Shown here piece by piece: positions 1 to 7,844 of a stretch of DNA of 26,300 nucleotides. The stretch comes from an uncultured Lachnospiraceae bacterium (GTDB lineage Bacteria > Bacillota > Clostridia > Lachnospirales > Lachnospiraceae): contig CAKRJY010000017.1 of assembly GCA_934352055.1 (NCBI GenBank), positions 1 through 26,300 on the forward strand, written 5' to 3'. Under the pieces are notes generated by a model that was not told where the DNA came from, searched no databases, and worked only from the letters and a program-made list of their open reading frames with translations. A program made the position numbers and the translations under genes. Each line of letters starts with the position of its first letter. Positions within the stretch are counted from its first letter, which is position 1.

Positions 1-498
1 AAGAAGGATTACGTTCTCTACTTTGGTCGCTTCTCTGAGGAAAAGGGCATCGGCACACTCATCAAGGTCTGCAAGGACCTGCCGGATGTTCAGTTCATTT
101 TCGCCGGCACCGGTCCTCTGGAAGAGACAGTAAATGGTATTAAGAACATCAAGAACGTTGGTTTCCAGAAAGGCGAGGCACTGGAAAAGCTCATCCGTGA
201 GGCACGGTTCTCCATTTACCCGTCCGAGTGGTATGAGAACTGCCCGTTCTCTGTGATGGAATCTCAGATGTACGGCACACCGGTGCTGGGAGCGAACATT
301 GGTGGTATCCCGGAGCTGATTCAGGTTGGAAAGACCGGCGAGCTGTTCGAGAGCGGTAATGCCGAAGATCTGAAGAAGAAGATCGAGAAGCTCTGGGGTG
401 ATAAGAAGCTGTGTGCGGAGTACAGTGCGAACTGTAAGGACATCAGCTTCGATACCATTGATGAGTATTACGAGAAAATTATGAAGGTGTACCAGTAA
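1..498 (+). CDS. GT4-family glycosyltransferase, C-terminal part (cut by window edge)
   Basis: The reading frame is open from base 1, so only the last 165 residues are present; the start lies left of the window. The sequence is the nucleotide-sugar-binding half of a GT-B glycosyltransferase of the GT4 (RfaB-like) family. It opens with a strand ending YFGRFSEEKG, followed by the FAGTGPL segment, and carries the donor-site acidic pair in the ENCPFSVMESQ region (EX7E arrangement) followed by GTPVLGANIGGIPE. Such enzymes add one sugar to a lipid-linked oligosaccharide at the cytoplasmic face of the membrane. It is followed after 24 bases by an acyltransferase on the same strand and belongs to the polysaccharide locus. 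Donor and acceptor cannot be read from sequence. Family assignment is secure; specificity is unknown. Confidence 0.9.
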   Translation, partial: KKDYVLYFGRFSEEKGIGTLIKVCKDLPDVQFIFAGTGPLEETVNGIKNIKNVGFQKGEALEKLIREARFSIYPSEWYENCPFSVMESQMYGTPVLGANIGGIPELIQVGKTGELFESGNAEDLKKKIEKLWGDKKLCAEYSANCKDISFDTIDEYYEKIMKVYQ

Positions 499-522
499 GA
501 CTGGTATGTGAGGAGAAAACTT

Positions 523-1545
523 GTGGATACAAAAGCAGATCGATACGAGGGAATTGATGGCTTGAAGGCGTATGCCATCATTGGCATTGCGCTGATGCAT
601 GTCCTCGCAAATGGAGAATATGGGATAGGAGGATTTGTGTTTGAACGGCTAATACCATCTTTCACAAACCTCGTTTTCCTTTTTATGATGGTCAGCGGTT
701 TTGGCATGTGCTGTGGCTATTACCAGAAAATTGTTAATCAAAAAATCAGCGTAGAGGATTTCTACAAGAAACGGTACATCAAAATCTGGCCGTATTTTGC
801 ATTGCTTTGTGCGTTGGATTTTGTGATTTCACCGAGCAAAGAATCACTATTTGAAGTCTTTGCAAACTTGACTTTGTGTCAGGGGCTTCTGCCGAATGCC
901 AAGATTTCGGTTATTGGCGTGAGTTGGACACTGGCAGTCATTTTTGTGTTCTACATGCTGTTCCCGTTTTTCTGTTTCCTGATTGGAAACAAGAAGAGAG
1001 CGTGGGGTGTGGCAGTTGCAGCACTGGTGTTCAATTGGCTGTGTAGCAACTACTTCAATGATGGAAGAACGAACATCGTCTACGATGCAGTCTATTTCAT
1101 CGCCGGCGGCCTGATCTTCCTCTATCGGAAGGAACTGGCCGAGTTCGTATCAAAGTACAAGGTCATCGCTGGAGTGATTCTTCTGGTTGTCTCAGTTACT
1201 TATTTTGCAGCAGGCAGTTCTACGTTCACGATGCTGTCCTTCTGTGTAGCAGCGCTAATCTATACCCTCGGTTGTAGAACGGGGGGGGTACTGGTCAATC
1301 CAGTCGCCAAGTTCCTCGGCGGTATCAGCTTCGAGATTTATCTGTGCCACATGGTAATTTATCGTGTGCTTGAGAAGCTACACCTTGTACATCTGTTTGG
1401 AAACGGTCTGCTGGCATATATCTTCACAGCCGTTGCAGTCATCTGTGGTTCGGTTGTGTTCTCGGTATGTGCAAAGTGGTTCTTAAATAAAATCGAAACA
1501 TTCTTAAAAGAGAAAGTAAACAATAGGAGAGTTAATCATGTCTGA
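523..1545 (+). CDS. Membrane O-acyltransferase, acyltransferase-3 family; carries a G8 tract (putatively phase variable)
   Basis: Integral-membrane acyltransferase (Acyl_transf_3/OafA-like), likely transferring acetyl or another acyl group to the polysaccharide. The N-terminus IDGLKAYAIIGIALMHV matches the family's first helix with its conserved His, and about ten hydrophobic segments follow. I chose the GTG at 523 because AGGAGA at 511-516 sits 6 bases before it; an in-frame GTG at 508 would put this site inside the gene. The 340-residue length is normal. The last 8 bases overlap the radical SAM gene. A run of eight G at 1281-1288 (codons 253-255) is in frame here. Loss of one G would stop translation at TAA 1355, and gain of one at TGA 1371, so the gene looks switchable. 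Acyl group and target sugar are unknown. Confidence 0.88.
   Translation: MDTKADRYEGIDGLKAYAIIGIALMHVLANGEYGIGGFVFERLIPSFTNLVFLFMMVSGFGMCCGYYQKIVNQKISVEDFYKKRYIKIWPYFALLCALDFVISPSKESLFEVFANLTLCQGLLPNAKISVIGVSWTLAVIFVFYMLFPFFCFLIGNKKRAWGVAVAALVFNWLCSNYFNDGRTNIVYDAVYFIAGGLIFLYRKELAEFVSKYKVIAGVILLVVSVTYFAAGSSTFTMLSFCVAALIYTLGCRTGGVLVNPVAKFLGGISFEIYLCHMVIYRVLEKLHLVHLFGNGLLAYIFTAVAVICGSVVFSVCAKWFLNKIETFLKEKVNNRRVNHV
1281..1288 (+). repeat. Poly-G tract (G8) inside acyltransferase 1
   Basis: Eight consecutive G followed by TAC, inside the coding region and in the ON frame. G runs of this length are typical of slipped-strand contingency loci in other bacteria (for example Campylobacter). Both alternative frames terminate within about 90 bases. 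Switching itself is inferred. Confidence 0.8.
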
Positions 1546-2719
1546 AGAAAAGAAGTTAAATGGTACTGTCATCGTCACTTACCGCTGCAACGCTCGTTGC
1601 TCTATGTGCAACCGTTATAAAGCACCTTCCAAGCCGGAAGAGGAAATCAGCATTGAAACCATCAAGAAACTGCCGAAGATGTATTTCACCAACATTACCG
1701 GTGGTGAGCCGTTCATCCGCACCGACCTGAAGGATATTGTGCGTGAGCTGTATAAGAAGTCTGACCGTATCGTTATTTCCACGAACGGTTTCTTCACCGA
1801 CCGTATCGTTGATCTGTGCAAGGAGTTCCCGCAGATCGGTATCCGTATCTCTATCGAAGGTCTGGAGCAGACCAATAACGAGATCCGTGGTCTGCAGAAT
1901 GGCTACCAGCGTGGTTACGGCACACTGAAGAAGCTGCGTGAAATGGGTATGAAGGATGTCGGCTTCGGCATGACTGTTCAGGACAAGAACGCTCCTGACC
2001 TAGTTCCTCTGTACAAGATTTCTGACGAGATGGGCATGGAGTTTGCAACTGCTTCTCTGCACAATAGCTTCTACTTCGTTGAGGCGAAGAACATCATCCA
2101 TGACCGTCCGATGGTTGCTAAGAACTTCGAGAATCTGGTCAACGAACTGCTCCGCAGCAACAGCCCGAAGAAGTGGTTCCGTGCTTACTTTAACCACGGC
2201 CTGATCAACTACATCTACGGCCAGAAGCGTCTGCTGCCTTGCGACATGAGCTTCGATACCTTCTTCATCGACCCGTATGGTGATGTTATGCCTTGCAACG
2301 GTACCAAGGATAAGGAGGTCATGGGCAACCTGAACAATCAGACCTGGGATGAACTGTGGAACAGCCCGGAAGCAGAGAAGGTTCGTGCAAAGGTTCGCTG
2401 CTGCGATCGTGACTGCTGGATGATTGGTTCTGTCAGCCCGGCTATGCACAAGTATATCTGGAAGCCTGCTACTTGGGTTCTGGTTCATAAGTTCAAGGCT
2501 CTGTTCACTAAGCATCCGTACAGCATGTACGAACTGAAGATCTGCCGTGACTACCGTGATGGCAAAGTTACCAAAGAGGATCTGGACAAGTGCAGCACCT
2601 GCGATATGAACTGTGTGATCAACAACGGTCTGAGTGAAGCATCCAAAGAGCAGCTGAAGCATAAGACCGGCGAGGAAATCGTGGACGCTGATATCGCACA
2701 GCAGATGGAGACGAAGTAA
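1538..2719 (+). CDS. Radical SAM protein with SPASM-type C-terminal cysteines
   Basis: Radical S-adenosylmethionine enzyme of 393 residues. The canonical CX3CX2C motif that holds the catalytic [4Fe-4S] cluster is C17-C21-C24, and the SAM-binding GGEP lies near residue 55. The C-terminal third has many cysteines (LPCDMSF, VMPCNG, VRCCDRDC, KCSTCDMNC), consistent with a SPASM domain binding auxiliary Fe-S clusters, and the FIDPYGDVMPC stretch is typical of SPASM proteins. The start at 1538 has AGGAG about ten bases upstream and overlaps the end of the first acyltransferase. Codon choice (CGT, GGT, CTG) is more GC-rich than the acyltransferases on either side. No small precursor peptide is visible beside it, so RiPP maturation is not supported. 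Placement suggests a redox or radical modification of the sugar or glycan, but the substrate is unknown. Confidence 0.88.
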   Translation: MSEEKKLNGTVIVTYRCNARCSMCNRYKAPSKPEEEISIETIKKLPKMYFTNITGGEPFIRTDLKDIVRELYKKSDRIVISTNGFFTDRIVDLCKEFPQIGIRISIEGLEQTNNEIRGLQNGYQRGYGTLKKLREMGMKDVGFGMTVQDKNAPDLVPLYKISDEMGMEFATASLHNSFYFVEAKNIIHDRPMVAKNFENLVNELLRSNSPKKWFRAYFNHGLINYIYGQKRLLPCDMSFDTFFIDPYGDVMPCNGTKDKEVMGNLNNQTWDELWNSPEAEKVRAKVRCCDRDCWMIGSVSPAMHKYIWKPATWVLVHKFKALFTKHPYSMYELKICRDYRDGKVTKEDLDKCSTCDMNCVINNGLSEASKEQLKHKTGEEIVDADIAQQMETK

Positions 2720-2738
2720 AAGAAAAAGGAGAGGACAA

Positions 2739-3791
2739 ATGGGAAAGAAGAAAAGAATTGAATGGGTGGACATAGTCAAGTATGTCTGCATCATAATGGT
2801 GATGCTTTCCCATCTTGAAACAAGAACAGAAGTTTGGAGAGCTTTTTATACACCTTTTTTCTTGACAGCATTCTTCTTTACGGCTGGGTATGTATATAAG
2901 CCAAAAGGTAATTTCAAAGGATTCATGTATAAAAAGTTTAGGCAGTTATTTATACCGTGGCTGTTTTTTAGTGTTTTTGACATTGTGCTTTCACAGATGA
3001 TTTCGTTTAATGCACATGAGAGTTTGTTTGAAGAACTGAAGTGGAATTTTCTTCAAATCAGAGGACAAGGCGATTTGATCTGGTTTGTAGCGGCGCTGTT
3101 TGTAGCGTTTGTGCCATTTTATTTCTTTATTCAAAGGTATGAGGATGAAGCTGATAAAGTAAGGGGGGGGTACAGGAGCAAATGCATAATATCGATCATA
3201 GTCGCATGGCTCCTTTCGCTTGCTAGTGTCCTGTATACACGACTAGTTCCAGCAAATATGTTTCCATGGAATAGTACAGCGCTTCCCTGGCACTTGGAGT
3301 ATATGTTTCAGGCTATGTTTTACATGGTTGCTGGTTATATGTTTCGACGTAATATGGAAACTGAGTTTGATAAGCGGAATACACAAAGGACGAGAATAGC
3401 GGCGCTAATTGTATATTTGCTTTTGGTGTTTATTCCGTTTTTTGGAAAAATAGAACTGCCGATGATAGCAGATATCCTGTATCGGTATCTTTTGTCGATT
3501 GTGGGAGTTATTGAATTAGTGGCAATAGCAAAAGTTGCTAGTACTAACAAATATATCAATTATGTGGGACAAAATACTTTAATTTATTTTGCTCTGCACG
3601 GAAAAGTGTATAGCATTATCCAGACGTTATTTAAAAGGTTTATGGCTTCTTTTTATGCAACTGTTTTGAACAACGTAGTAGCATCATCAGTATTTTGCTT
3701 GGGATTGTCACTTGTTCTGTCAGTGATTTTGATACTACCTGCATATGTCATAAATAGATGGTTCCCGTTCATTGTAGGGAGAAGTAAATGA
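2739..3791 (+). CDS. Membrane acyltransferase, acyltransferase-3 family; carries a G8 tract
   Basis: Second acyltransferase of the locus, 350 residues. The N-terminus IEWVDIVKYVCIIMVMLSHLE carries the conserved first-helix His, and the TAFFFTAGYVY segment resembles fucose 4-O-acetylase/NolL-like members of the family. About ten transmembrane segments are evident. The ATG at 2739 follows AAAAGGAGAGGACAA, a good ribosome site. The gene is noticeably more AT-rich than the radical SAM gene before it. A G8 run at 3163-3170 (codons 142-144) is in frame here. One G fewer gives TAA at 3187, and one more gives TAG at 3224, truncating the protein before half its length. It may acylate a different position or residue from the other two acyltransferases. 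Confidence 0.88.
   Translation: MGKKKRIEWVDIVKYVCIIMVMLSHLETRTEVWRAFYTPFFLTAFFFTAGYVYKPKGNFKGFMYKKFRQLFIPWLFFSVFDIVLSQMISFNAHESLFEELKWNFLQIRGQGDLIWFVAALFVAFVPFYFFIQRYEDEADKVRGGYRSKCIISIIVAWLLSLASVLYTRLVPANMFPWNSTALPWHLEYMFQAMFYMVAGYMFRRNMETEFDKRNTQRTRIAALIVYLLLVFIPFFGKIELPMIADILYRYLLSIVGVIELVAIAKVASTNKYINYVGQNTLIYFALHGKVYSIIQTLFKRFMASFYATVLNNVVASSVFCLGLSLVLSVILILPAYVINRWFPFIVGRSK
3163..3170 (+). repeat. Poly-G tract (G8) inside acyltransferase 2
   Basis: Eight G followed by TACAGG within an AT-rich gene, where so long a G run is unlikely by chance. It encodes part of an RGGY stretch in the loop between predicted membrane helices. Both shifted frames stop within 60 bases. Confidence 0.8.
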
Positions 3792-3802
3792 GGATGAGTT
3801 AA

Positions 3803-4813
3803 ATGAATGAAAAGGCAGCGGTAAAAACAAGAGAAAAATGGGTCGATGATGTAAAAGTCATTGCCTGTATATTTGTTGTGCTAGGTCATTTCTTCCAAAG
3901 CATGACGAAGGCGAATATTCTGCCTGAAAATGATTTATACCAGTGGTTTAACACAACAATTTACTACTTCCATGTACCGCTGTTCTTCATTTGTAGCGGA
4001 TACTTGTATCAGAAATACAACAAGGTAAATAGTGTGGACAGTTGGCGCAAGAATGTGGCGAAAAAGGCCATGGCACTTGGTGTGCCGTATGTGACTTTTA
4101 CGACTGCTGTATGGGTGCTGAAAAAGGTATTCTCAAGCAGTGTTAATGACCGGATTGGAGGTCTGGGTGATACATTGTTTTTTCACCCAACAGCACCGTA
4201 CTGGTATTTGTATGCACTATTCTTTATCTTTCTTGTTACACCGACTTTTAGCAGTGTGAAAGCAGCTGCGGTGGGGCTGATTGTTGCATTGGCAGCAAAA
4301 GTCCTGATTTTAACTGGGGGGGGGTACAGCGTTTACGCTGTATCGACGGTTCTCTCAAACGAAATATGGTTTGTGATTGGCATGAGCATTTGTGTATTTA
4401 ATATGCAGCTGAAGGGCAAAAGAGTGCAAGGAACGATATGCGGATTGCTATTTATGATTTTGAGTGTGGTGGTGTATATGGTGGAAAACCACAGCAAAAT
4501 GGTTTCCTTTGCACTGGGGTTACTGGCATGTATAGCTGTAATCCTTCTGGTGGTGGATTCTGAGGAAAAGTTTGGTAGAGGTATGGATTTCCTTGCAAAG
4601 TATACGATGCCGATTTTCCTGATGCATACCTTATTTGCAGCACCGCTGAGATCTATCCTGATGAAGATCGGCATCGAAAACGCTGTGATTCATGTGGTGC
4701 TGGGACTTGGAATTAGCTTTGCAGGTCCGATTATGGCTGCTTGGGTCATGAAGAAAACAAAGTGGTTAGAGTTCTTCCTGTATCCGAATAAATTTGTGAA
4801 GATAAGAAATTGA
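3803..4813 (+). CDS. Membrane acyltransferase, acyltransferase-3 family; carries a G9 tract
   Basis: Third acyltransferase, 336 residues, opening with KWVDDVKVIACIFVVLGHFF (first helix with conserved His), then FHVPLFFICSGYLY, a segment characteristic of this family. It has about ten hydrophobic helices and ends in a basic tail. The ATG at 3803 follows a GAGGATGAGTTAA stretch, a modest ribosome site, 11 bases after the previous stop. A run of nine G at 4316-4324 (codons 172-174) is in frame here. A G8 variant would stop at TGA 4374 and a G10 variant at TAA 4399. The product probably modifies the same polysaccharide at the membrane; the acyl donor may be acetyl-CoA as in characterised relatives, which is not shown by the sequence. 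Confidence 0.88.
   Translation: MNEKAAVKTREKWVDDVKVIACIFVVLGHFFQSMTKANILPENDLYQWFNTTIYYFHVPLFFICSGYLYQKYNKVNSVDSWRKNVAKKAMALGVPYVTFTTAVWVLKKVFSSSVNDRIGGLGDTLFFHPTAPYWYLYALFFIFLVTPTFSSVKAAAVGLIVALAAKVLILTGGGYSVYAVSTVLSNEIWFVIGMSICVFNMQLKGKRVQGTICGLLFMILSVVVYMVENHSKMVSFALGLLACIAVILLVVDSEEKFGRGMDFLAKYTMPIFLMHTLFAAPLRSILMKIGIENAVIHVVLGLGISFAGPIMAAWVMKKTKWLEFFLYPNKFVKIRN
4316..4324 (+). repeat. Poly-G tract (G9) inside acyltransferase 3
   Basis: Nine G followed by TACAGC, the longest of the three tracts. It encodes GGGY between two predicted helices. Nine is not one repeat unit shared with the other tracts and lies in a different codon phase, yet the gene is in frame, so each gene has its own ON length. 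Confidence 0.82.
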
Positions 4814-4824
4814 GGAGTGAAAAT

Positions 4825-5874
4825 ATGAGCAGAGTTACTTTAGATAATAAAACCATTTTAGTCACAGGCGCGGCGGGCTTTATAGGATCCAACCTTGTGA
4901 AGCGAATCTATCAGGAAGCGCCTTCCGCTACGGTTATCGGCATCGACAACATGAATGCCTACTATGATGTAGCACTGAAAGAGTTCCGTCTGAACGAGCT
5001 GGCTAAGTATCCCACATTTACTTTTGTAAAAGGCAACATCGCTGATAAGGCACTGATCACCGAGCTGTTCGAGAAGTGCAAGCCGTCTGTGGTCGTTAAC
5101 CTTGCGGCACAGGCTGGTGTGCGTTACTCCATCACCAACCCAGATGCTTATGTGGAATCCAACTTGGTCGGCTTCTTTAATATCCTCGAAGCCTGCCGTC
5201 ATTGCGAGAGTCTGGAGCATCTGGTATATGCTTCTTCCTCCAGTGTTTACGGTTCCAACAAGAAGGTTCCGTACAGCACGGATGACAAGGTAGATAACCC
5301 GGTTTCTCTTTATGCAGCCACTAAGAAATCCAATGAGCTGATGGCTCATGCTTATTCTAAGCTGTATAACATCCCGTCCACAGGCCTGCGTTTCTTCACC
5401 GTATATGGTCCTGCAGGTCGTCCCGATATGGCTTACTTCGGCTTCACCAACAAATTGGTGAAGGGTGAAACCATCAAGATCTTCAATTACGGCAACTGCA
5501 AGCGTGACTTTACTTATGTGGATGACATCGTTGAGGGCGTTGTCCGTGTGATGAAGAAGGCACCGGACAAGAAGAACGGTGAAGATGGTCTGCCGATTCC
5601 GCCGTATGCAGTTTACAACATCGGCAATCAGAATCCGGAGAATCTGCTGGACTTTGTGCAGATTCTGAGTGAGGAGCTGGTTCGCGCAAAGGTTCTGCCG
5701 GAAGATTATGACTTCGAGGCACACAAGGAACTGGTTCCGATGCAGCCGGGTGATGTGCCTGTGACCTATGCAGATACCAGCGCACTGGAGCGTGACTTTG
5801 GTTACAAGCCGAGCACAAGTCTTCGGACTGGTTTGAGGAACTTCGCTGAGTGGTATGCTGAGTTTTATAAATAA
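4825..5874 (+). CDS. NAD-dependent epimerase, probable UDP-glucuronate 4-epimerase
   Basis: Extended short-chain dehydrogenase/reductase of 349 residues. The Rossmann motif GAAGFIG is at residues 15-21. The active-site segment is ASSSSVYG followed by Y163xxxK167 (YAATK). The YGPAGRPDMAYFGFTNKL segment is characteristic of UDP-glucuronate 4-epimerases, which convert UDP-glucuronate to UDP-galacturonate in the cytoplasm. The start is ATG 4825 with GAGGAG at 4812-4817; an in-frame TTG at 4810 would overlap that site and is rejected. A UDP-glucose dehydrogenase two genes further on could supply UDP-glucuronate, and the adjacent kinase also looks uronate-specific. A related 4-epimerase specificity (UDP-glucose or UDP-GlcNAc) is possible but less well matched. 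Confidence 0.87.
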   Translation: MSRVTLDNKTILVTGAAGFIGSNLVKRIYQEAPSATVIGIDNMNAYYDVALKEFRLNELAKYPTFTFVKGNIADKALITELFEKCKPSVVVNLAAQAGVRYSITNPDAYVESNLVGFFNILEACRHCESLEHLVYASSSSVYGSNKKVPYSTDDKVDNPVSLYAATKKSNELMAHAYSKLYNIPSTGLRFFTVYGPAGRPDMAYFGFTNKLVKGETIKIFNYGNCKRDFTYVDDIVEGVVRVMKKAPDKKNGEDGLPIPPYAVYNIGNQNPENLLDFVQILSEELVRAKVLPEDYDFEAHKELVPMQPGDVPVTYADTSALERDFGYKPSTSLRTGLRNFAEWYAEFYK

Positions 5875-5887
5875 GGAAAATAAATCA

Positions 5888-7060
5888 ATGAAGTGTGTTG
5901 AGGTTTATAAGGAGTTATACCATCAGGAACCATTTGACATTGCGTTCTGCCCGTATCGTATCAGCCCTTTGGGGGCTCACATTGATCACCAATATGGCAA
6001 AATCAACGGTCTAGCAATCGATAAGGGCATCCACATGGCTTACCACCCGAAGCAGAACGGTGTTGTGGAATTGCAGTCGTTGAACTTCCCAAAGCGCGCC
6101 CAGTTCTTTGTAAGTGCAGTGCCAGAGGAAAAACAGGGCGACTGGGCAGACCATTTGCGTGGTGCCGCCAAGATGCTGGGGGAAAAGTACCGTCTGAAAG
6201 TCGGTCTGTCAGGCATTATCGAGGGAAGTCTACCTATTGGAGGCTTGTCCTCGTCTGCATCAGTCATTATTTGCTTCTTGTCTGCACTGTGCAAGGTCAA
6301 CGGTATTCATCTTGAACCAATGGAGATGATTCTTACAGCAAAAGCAGCGGAGAACCAGTATGTTGGTGTTTCCTGTGGCAAGCTCGACCAGAGTTGCGAG
6401 GTGCTTTCAAAAAAAAATCACTTGCTCTACCTCGATACGAAAGATGATAGCTACGAACTGATCCCTACCAGCGAGAAGATGAAGCCTTACAAGGTGGCGA
6501 TTTTCTTCTCTGGTCTGGAGCGATCCTTGAAAAATTCTAAGTACAACCTGCGGCAGGACGAGTGCAAAGCAGCAGCTTATGCGTTGATGGGCTATGCAGG
6601 GATGGACTATGACACCTTTGCAAATACCCGGCTGCGTGATGTGCCGTATGAGGTGTTCAAGAGTTATAAAGACAGATTGCCCGAACTGTGGTGCAGAAGA
6701 GCAGAGCACTATTACAGCGAGTTTTCCCGTGCTGAAAAGGGGGCAGAATTGTGGCGTAAAGGTGATTTGGAGGGCTACGGTCGGCTTGTTTTTGAGAGTG
6801 GCAAGTCCTCTATTTACAGTTATGAATGTGGCTGTGATGAGCTGAAAAAGCTGTATGAGATTATGGCTGACACCGATGGTATTTACGGTGGTCGGTTCTC
6901 CGGGGCGGGATTTAAAGGCTGCTGTATGGCGTTGATTGACCCAGATAAGGCAGAAGCTGTTGAAGTCAAAGTGGGTTCTGAGTATCTGAAGGCATTCCCG
7001 GCACTGGAAGGTAAGTATAGTTTCCACTTGTGTGAAAGTGCCGATGGTGTGGAACTATAA
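5888..7060 (+). CDS. GHMP sugar kinase, galacturonokinase-like
   Basis: GHMP-family kinase of 390 residues making a sugar 1-phosphate. It has the N-terminal substrate motif PYRISPLGAHIDHQYG, the ATP-binding GHMP motif IGGLSSSAS, the catalytic Asp in CGKLDQ (Asp167), and a C-terminal GGRFSGAGFKGCC motif. Bacterial galactokinases carry GEH(T/D)D in the first motif, with a Glu contacting the sugar. Here it is Ala30 (LGAHIDHQ), the form I recall from plant galacturonokinase, which also shares the RRAEHYYSE and YECG stretches. The start at ATG 5888 has AAGGAA upstream; an earlier in-frame ATG at 5855 lies inside the epimerase gene. The next gene is a nucleotidyltransferase, so GalA to GalA-1-P to UDP-GalA salvage is plausible. 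Automated annotation would probably say galactokinase. An A9 run at 6409-6417 is noted separately. Confidence 0.8.
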   Translation: MKCVEVYKELYHQEPFDIAFCPYRISPLGAHIDHQYGKINGLAIDKGIHMAYHPKQNGVVELQSLNFPKRAQFFVSAVPEEKQGDWADHLRGAAKMLGEKYRLKVGLSGIIEGSLPIGGLSSSASVIICFLSALCKVNGIHLEPMEMILTAKAAENQYVGVSCGKLDQSCEVLSKKNHLLYLDTKDDSYELIPTSEKMKPYKVAIFFSGLERSLKNSKYNLRQDECKAAAYALMGYAGMDYDTFANTRLRDVPYEVFKSYKDRLPELWCRRAEHYYSEFSRAEKGAELWRKGDLEGYGRLVFESGKSSIYSYECGCDELKKLYEIMADTDGIYGGRFSGAGFKGCCMALIDPDKAEAVEVKVGSEYLKAFPALEGKYSFHLCESADGVEL

Positions 7061-7075
7061 AAGGAGAAAACATAG

Positions 7076-7816
7076 ATGAAATGCTTGATTTTAGCAGCAG
7101 GTTATGCCACACGGCTTTATCCGATTACTGAAAATTTCCCAAAGCCGCTTCTGAAGGTGGGAGAGAAGTCCATCCTTGATTGGCTGGTGGATGATTTAGT
7201 AGATACAACTGATATTGATGAATTCGTAGTGATTTCTAACCACAAGTTTGCACAGCATTTTGATAATTGGATGAACAAAAAAGTAAGAACTCGGCCATAT
7301 GAGATTACGGTGATTGACGATGGCACTAGCACCAATGAGGGCAGGTTAGGGGCAGTTAAGGACATCCAGCTGGCAGTTGAAAAGTTGAACTTGGCGGATG
7401 ACCTGCTAGTCATGGCTGGCGATAATGTCTTGGATTTCAGCCTTTCCAAATTTGTTGAGTTCGCTAAAGAGAAGAATACCTCCTGCGTAATGTGTCACGA
7501 GGAAAATGAGTTGAAAAAGCAGCAGAAGACGGCAATTATCACGGTGGATGAGGAAAACCTGATTACATCTTACGAAGAAAAGCCGAAGGAACCGAAAGGA
7601 AATCTGGCTGTTCCGCCGTTCTACTGCTACCGCACATGTGATGTGAAGCGTATTCAAGAAGCACTGGATAACGGCTGCGGCTATGATGCGCCGGGCAGCT
7701 TTGCGGCTTGGTTGAGCAAGCAGACCCCGTTGCACGCATTCCTCATGCCGGGTAAGCGGTATGACATTGGAGATATTAATAGCTACGAATATGTAAAAAG
7801 CGTGTTCGCAAAATAA
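7076..7816 (+). CDS. Sugar-1-phosphate nucleotidyltransferase
   Basis: NTP-transferase fold protein of 246 residues. The N-terminal signature AAGYATRLYPITENFPKPLL contains the nucleotide-binding loop and catalytic Arg and Lys of sugar-1-phosphate nucleotidylyltransferases. MAGDNVLDF is the metal-binding Asp region, and a second Lys-containing segment YEEKPKEPKG is also typical. It lacks the C-terminal left-handed helix domain of GlmU-type enzymes, so it is the short form. It begins 16 bases after the GHMP kinase with an AAAAGGAG ribosome site, which suggests it activates that kinase's sugar 1-phosphate. If the kinase makes GalA-1-P, this enzyme would be a UDP-GalA pyrophosphorylase; otherwise it may be a glucose-1-phosphate uridylyl- or thymidylyltransferase. 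The nucleotide cannot be told from the sequence. Confidence 0.85.
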   Translation: MKCLILAAGYATRLYPITENFPKPLLKVGEKSILDWLVDDLVDTTDIDEFVVISNHKFAQHFDNWMNKKVRTRPYEITVIDDGTSTNEGRLGAVKDIQLAVEKLNLADDLLVMAGDNVLDFSLSKFVEFAKEKNTSCVMCHEENELKKQQKTAIITVDEENLITSYEEKPKEPKGNLAVPPFYCYRTCDVKRIQEALDNGCGYDAPGSFAAWLSKQTPLHAFLMPGKRYDIGDINSYEYVKSVFAK

Positions 7817-7844
7817 AAAAACACAAATAGAGGAGAAAATAATC

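Noticed and set aside
2000..2794. 264-codon open frame on the minus strand across the end of the radical SAM gene
   Set aside because: It mirrors a well-supported gene with GC-rich third positions, has no family motif and no ribosome site that fits an independent gene.
4858..5724. 288-codon minus-strand open frame inside the epimerase gene
   Set aside because: Antisense of a clear UDP-glucuronate epimerase-like gene; composition effect.
6407..7027. 206-codon minus-strand open frame inside the GHMP kinase
   Set aside because: Antisense of a gene with all kinase motifs; no motif of its own.
5888..7060. Plain galactokinase (galK) for the GHMP kinase
   Set aside because: The substrate motif has Ala in place of the sugar-contacting Glu and matches the galacturonokinase form; kept only as an alternative.
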